Shown here piece after piece: positions 54,301 through 57,300 of a stretch of 64,000 nt of DNA. The position numbers and the translations under genes are program-made. How positions within the stretch are numbered: the stretch's first letter is position 1; each line of letters starts with the position of its first letter. The stretch lies in NCBI GenBank assembly GCA_029582155.1, contig CM055896.1, positions 32,002,109-32,066,108 on the forward strand, in the 5' to 3' direction. The notes beneath the pieces were generated by a model that saw nothing but the letters and a program-made list of their open reading frames with translations, did no database searches and was not told where the DNA came from. Source of the stretch: Panopea generosa. Its lineage: Eukaryota; Mollusca; Bivalvia; Adapedonta; Hiatellidae.

Positions 54301-57300
54301 AGAGACAAGCTTTGGGAAAGATTGCAGTGTATTGGTGTTTCTAGTAAAATGCTTGTAGCTGTCAAATCTTTATATGCATCTGTTTCCTCCTGTGTGAGGG
54401 TAAATAATTTTTATACCAACTGGTTTCCAGTGAATTCTGGTTTAAGGCAAGGCTGTTCATTGTCACCCGTATTATTCAATTTGTTTATAAATGACCTAGC
54501 ATTACGTATAAAATCCCTTGGTAAAGGTATCTGTATTGATAATGAAAATGTTAGCATTTTAATGTATGCTGATGATATTGTACTTCTGCTGAAAATGAAG
54601 AAAACCTGCAGCATATGCTTAATGAGTTAAATAGCTGGTGTAGTATTAACAGTATGACAATTAACTTTACTAAGAGTAGCATCGTACATTTCAGACCATT
54701 GTCAATTGCTAAATCAGATATTGTATTTACTTGCGGTGACAATGTTCTAACTTATACTGATAAATATGTATATCTTGGATTAACATTGACAGAGCATCTC
54801 GATTTTAATGTAACTGCAAAAATAGTGGCTCAAAGCGCTGGTCGTGCTCTAGGTTTACTTATTGCCAGGTATAAAAGCTTAGGTGGAATGCCCCATAAAG
54901 TATTTACAAAGTTGTTTAATTCACTTGTTTGGTCTGTTATATCGTATGGAGCTACAATATGGGGCGTTAAATCTTATTCGTGCATAAATTCAATACAAAA
55001 TAGGGCGATGCGATTTTTTCTGGGAACTGGCAAATATACACCTACTGCAGCCATTTCAGGCGATATGGGTTGGGTCCCTCCAATAGTCAAACAATGGAAA
55101 TGTATAGCCAGACATTGGGTTCGCAACATCTATACAATTGATACAAGATTAAATAAAAGAATATTTATTTGGGCACGAAATAAAGCTAATAACTCTTGTA
55201 AAAATTGGGTTTTCACAGTTATAAATCAATTTGATAGTTTACAGCTTCATATTCATACATACTCAAACATTAACAAAATTAAATTTGTTGATACTGTATT
55301 TGAAAAGATGATGTCTATATATATTACGGAGTGGAAAGCAAGTGTAAATCAAACAACTAGTATACGTGGTAATGGACGTAACAAATTAAGAACTTATAGG
55401 CTTTTTAAAAATGATTATGAAGTAGAAAATTACTGTAAAATTGTGCTACCAATGAAGCATAGATCAGCGTTTGCAAAATTCAGATGTGGTGTTGCGCCAT
55501 TAAAACTAGAAACTGGTCGATATGAGGGTATTAATGAGAATGACCGGTTATGTCCTTTCTGTAATGATGCTATAGAAGATGAGTGTCATGTTATTTTAAA
55601 ATGTGCCTCCTATAAAGATATTAGGACAGATCTGATGCTTAAAGCAGTAAGCATAGATGCAAACTTTAATAATTTTGATGACTGTAATAAAATGAAGTTT
55701 CTCTTTTCCAATAAAGATATGATAAGAATATGTGCCAAAACCTGTTTTACAATACTACAAAAACGTAGAAATATTTTATATAAATAATGTATTATATCTT
55801 AAATGTAAAACAAATTAATTTTATATTATGTTGAGAAGTCGGTGCTAATCAGGTCATTCCAGATCTGATCTTGGGTGATAACTGATCTTTTAAAATATTT
55901 TTTAAAAAGCTTTTGACTATATAGCGATGCATTTGCATTTATTTTTCCTTTCACGATTTAACAAAAGTTATTTTAATAATCTTTTAGGTCTCGAGCCAAG
56001 ATTAGCGCCGGTGTCTCAATTCTTAGTGTATAATGCTTTATAGTATACATCTTTTTCAAAAATAATGCATGAATAATCTGTGATAGTTGTATATATTTTA
56101 TGTCAATATTATAGCGATAGTCTCTTGTAATTCTAATATTGAATGGCTATGTACGTTGTATGTGTTACTGTATGTTTTATTTATATGTTTGTACATAGAT
56201 GAGACTTAAATAAAGATATATATATGTGTCTCTCTAATAAAATGTTATGATTTTTTAGAGTTATCGAAAACTTCGTGGTTTTATTGTAACACAAGCACCA
56301 CTAGAGAACACGGCGATTGACTGCTGCAGACTTGTCCATGAGCGGGATATACACGTGATAGTCACGTTTGCTGATAATGGAACAGAAAAGGTAATAGGAA
56401 AAATGTCATTAATGTCAATATAAAGGCAAGACCCCTACATCACAGCTGCTGAGAAAAAAATATAATAAAGATAATAACCTTCAATTTCCATAAATTATCA
56501 ATTCAATATAGTTCATGTCATTATAAAAAATTACCTTTTACATAGTTAACTTTATTTGGTATAAAATTGTTTACCTAGAAACAGTTACGGAATACATTGT
56601 TTACTCAGGGTCGAATCATTCTCGAGTATAAATCGCAGTTCATTTTCGTCTGGAGTAATATCAAACGTCTGCTGGTGCGGTGGTATTAATATTAATTCCG
56701 CAGAAGTAGACATATTTAAAACTTGCATCGTTCGGTTTTCCCTTCAATGAAGAGATACATGTATGTTGTTGTTTATTAGACGCTTGCTTTTCTAAAGCAA
56801 GCATTTTCGATCACCATAAATATCAAGTCTGTATCGTAAGACATAATTTAAAACATCCAATGAAACGGCTGGATCATAAAGAACATAAAACTCATAATTA
56901 TTAACTCAACTGATTTAAATATAATTCAATAAAACATTGTTTCTGACATTCTCACCAAACAAATATGATAATACTCCCCCGTTTTTATAAAGTTTTCAAT
57001 TGGTTCTGTTTTAAGAGTATAAGTTTTGCTGTTACATGTAGGTGAGATGTTTGAATCATTTTGTATCGTATATTCATGTATCAGAGCTATTTTAAATATA
57101 CTTTTTTTGTCTCAAAATTCATATTCTATCGTTAATATTGTTTTGTAAACAGTTTTATCTAACTGTTATCCATTGTTTTGTGAATTACGTATTGCTTGCA
57201 TTTCTATAAAGAAAATCATACATGTATATATGGTATGCTTATTTAAGTCTCTTACATATATCTTTACGGTTTTATTGCTACTAAGCTTATTAAAATTGTA

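Larger units (their letters stand above)
53560..56226 (+). mobile_element. Non-LTR retrotransposon (LINE), sense orientation, 5' truncated
   Basis: Inserted in intron 28. It holds a reverse transcriptase and C-terminal region but no endonuclease, so it is 5' truncated. RT blocks: [42 protein letters not shown]. The 3' UTR runs from 55788 and has AATAAA at 56209-56214; the end, near 56226, is a short TA-type tail rather than poly-A. One frameshift near 54590 is the only coding break noticed, so the insertion is fairly young. Clade not assigned; unlike the two L1/Tx1-like elements here. Confidence 0.88.
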
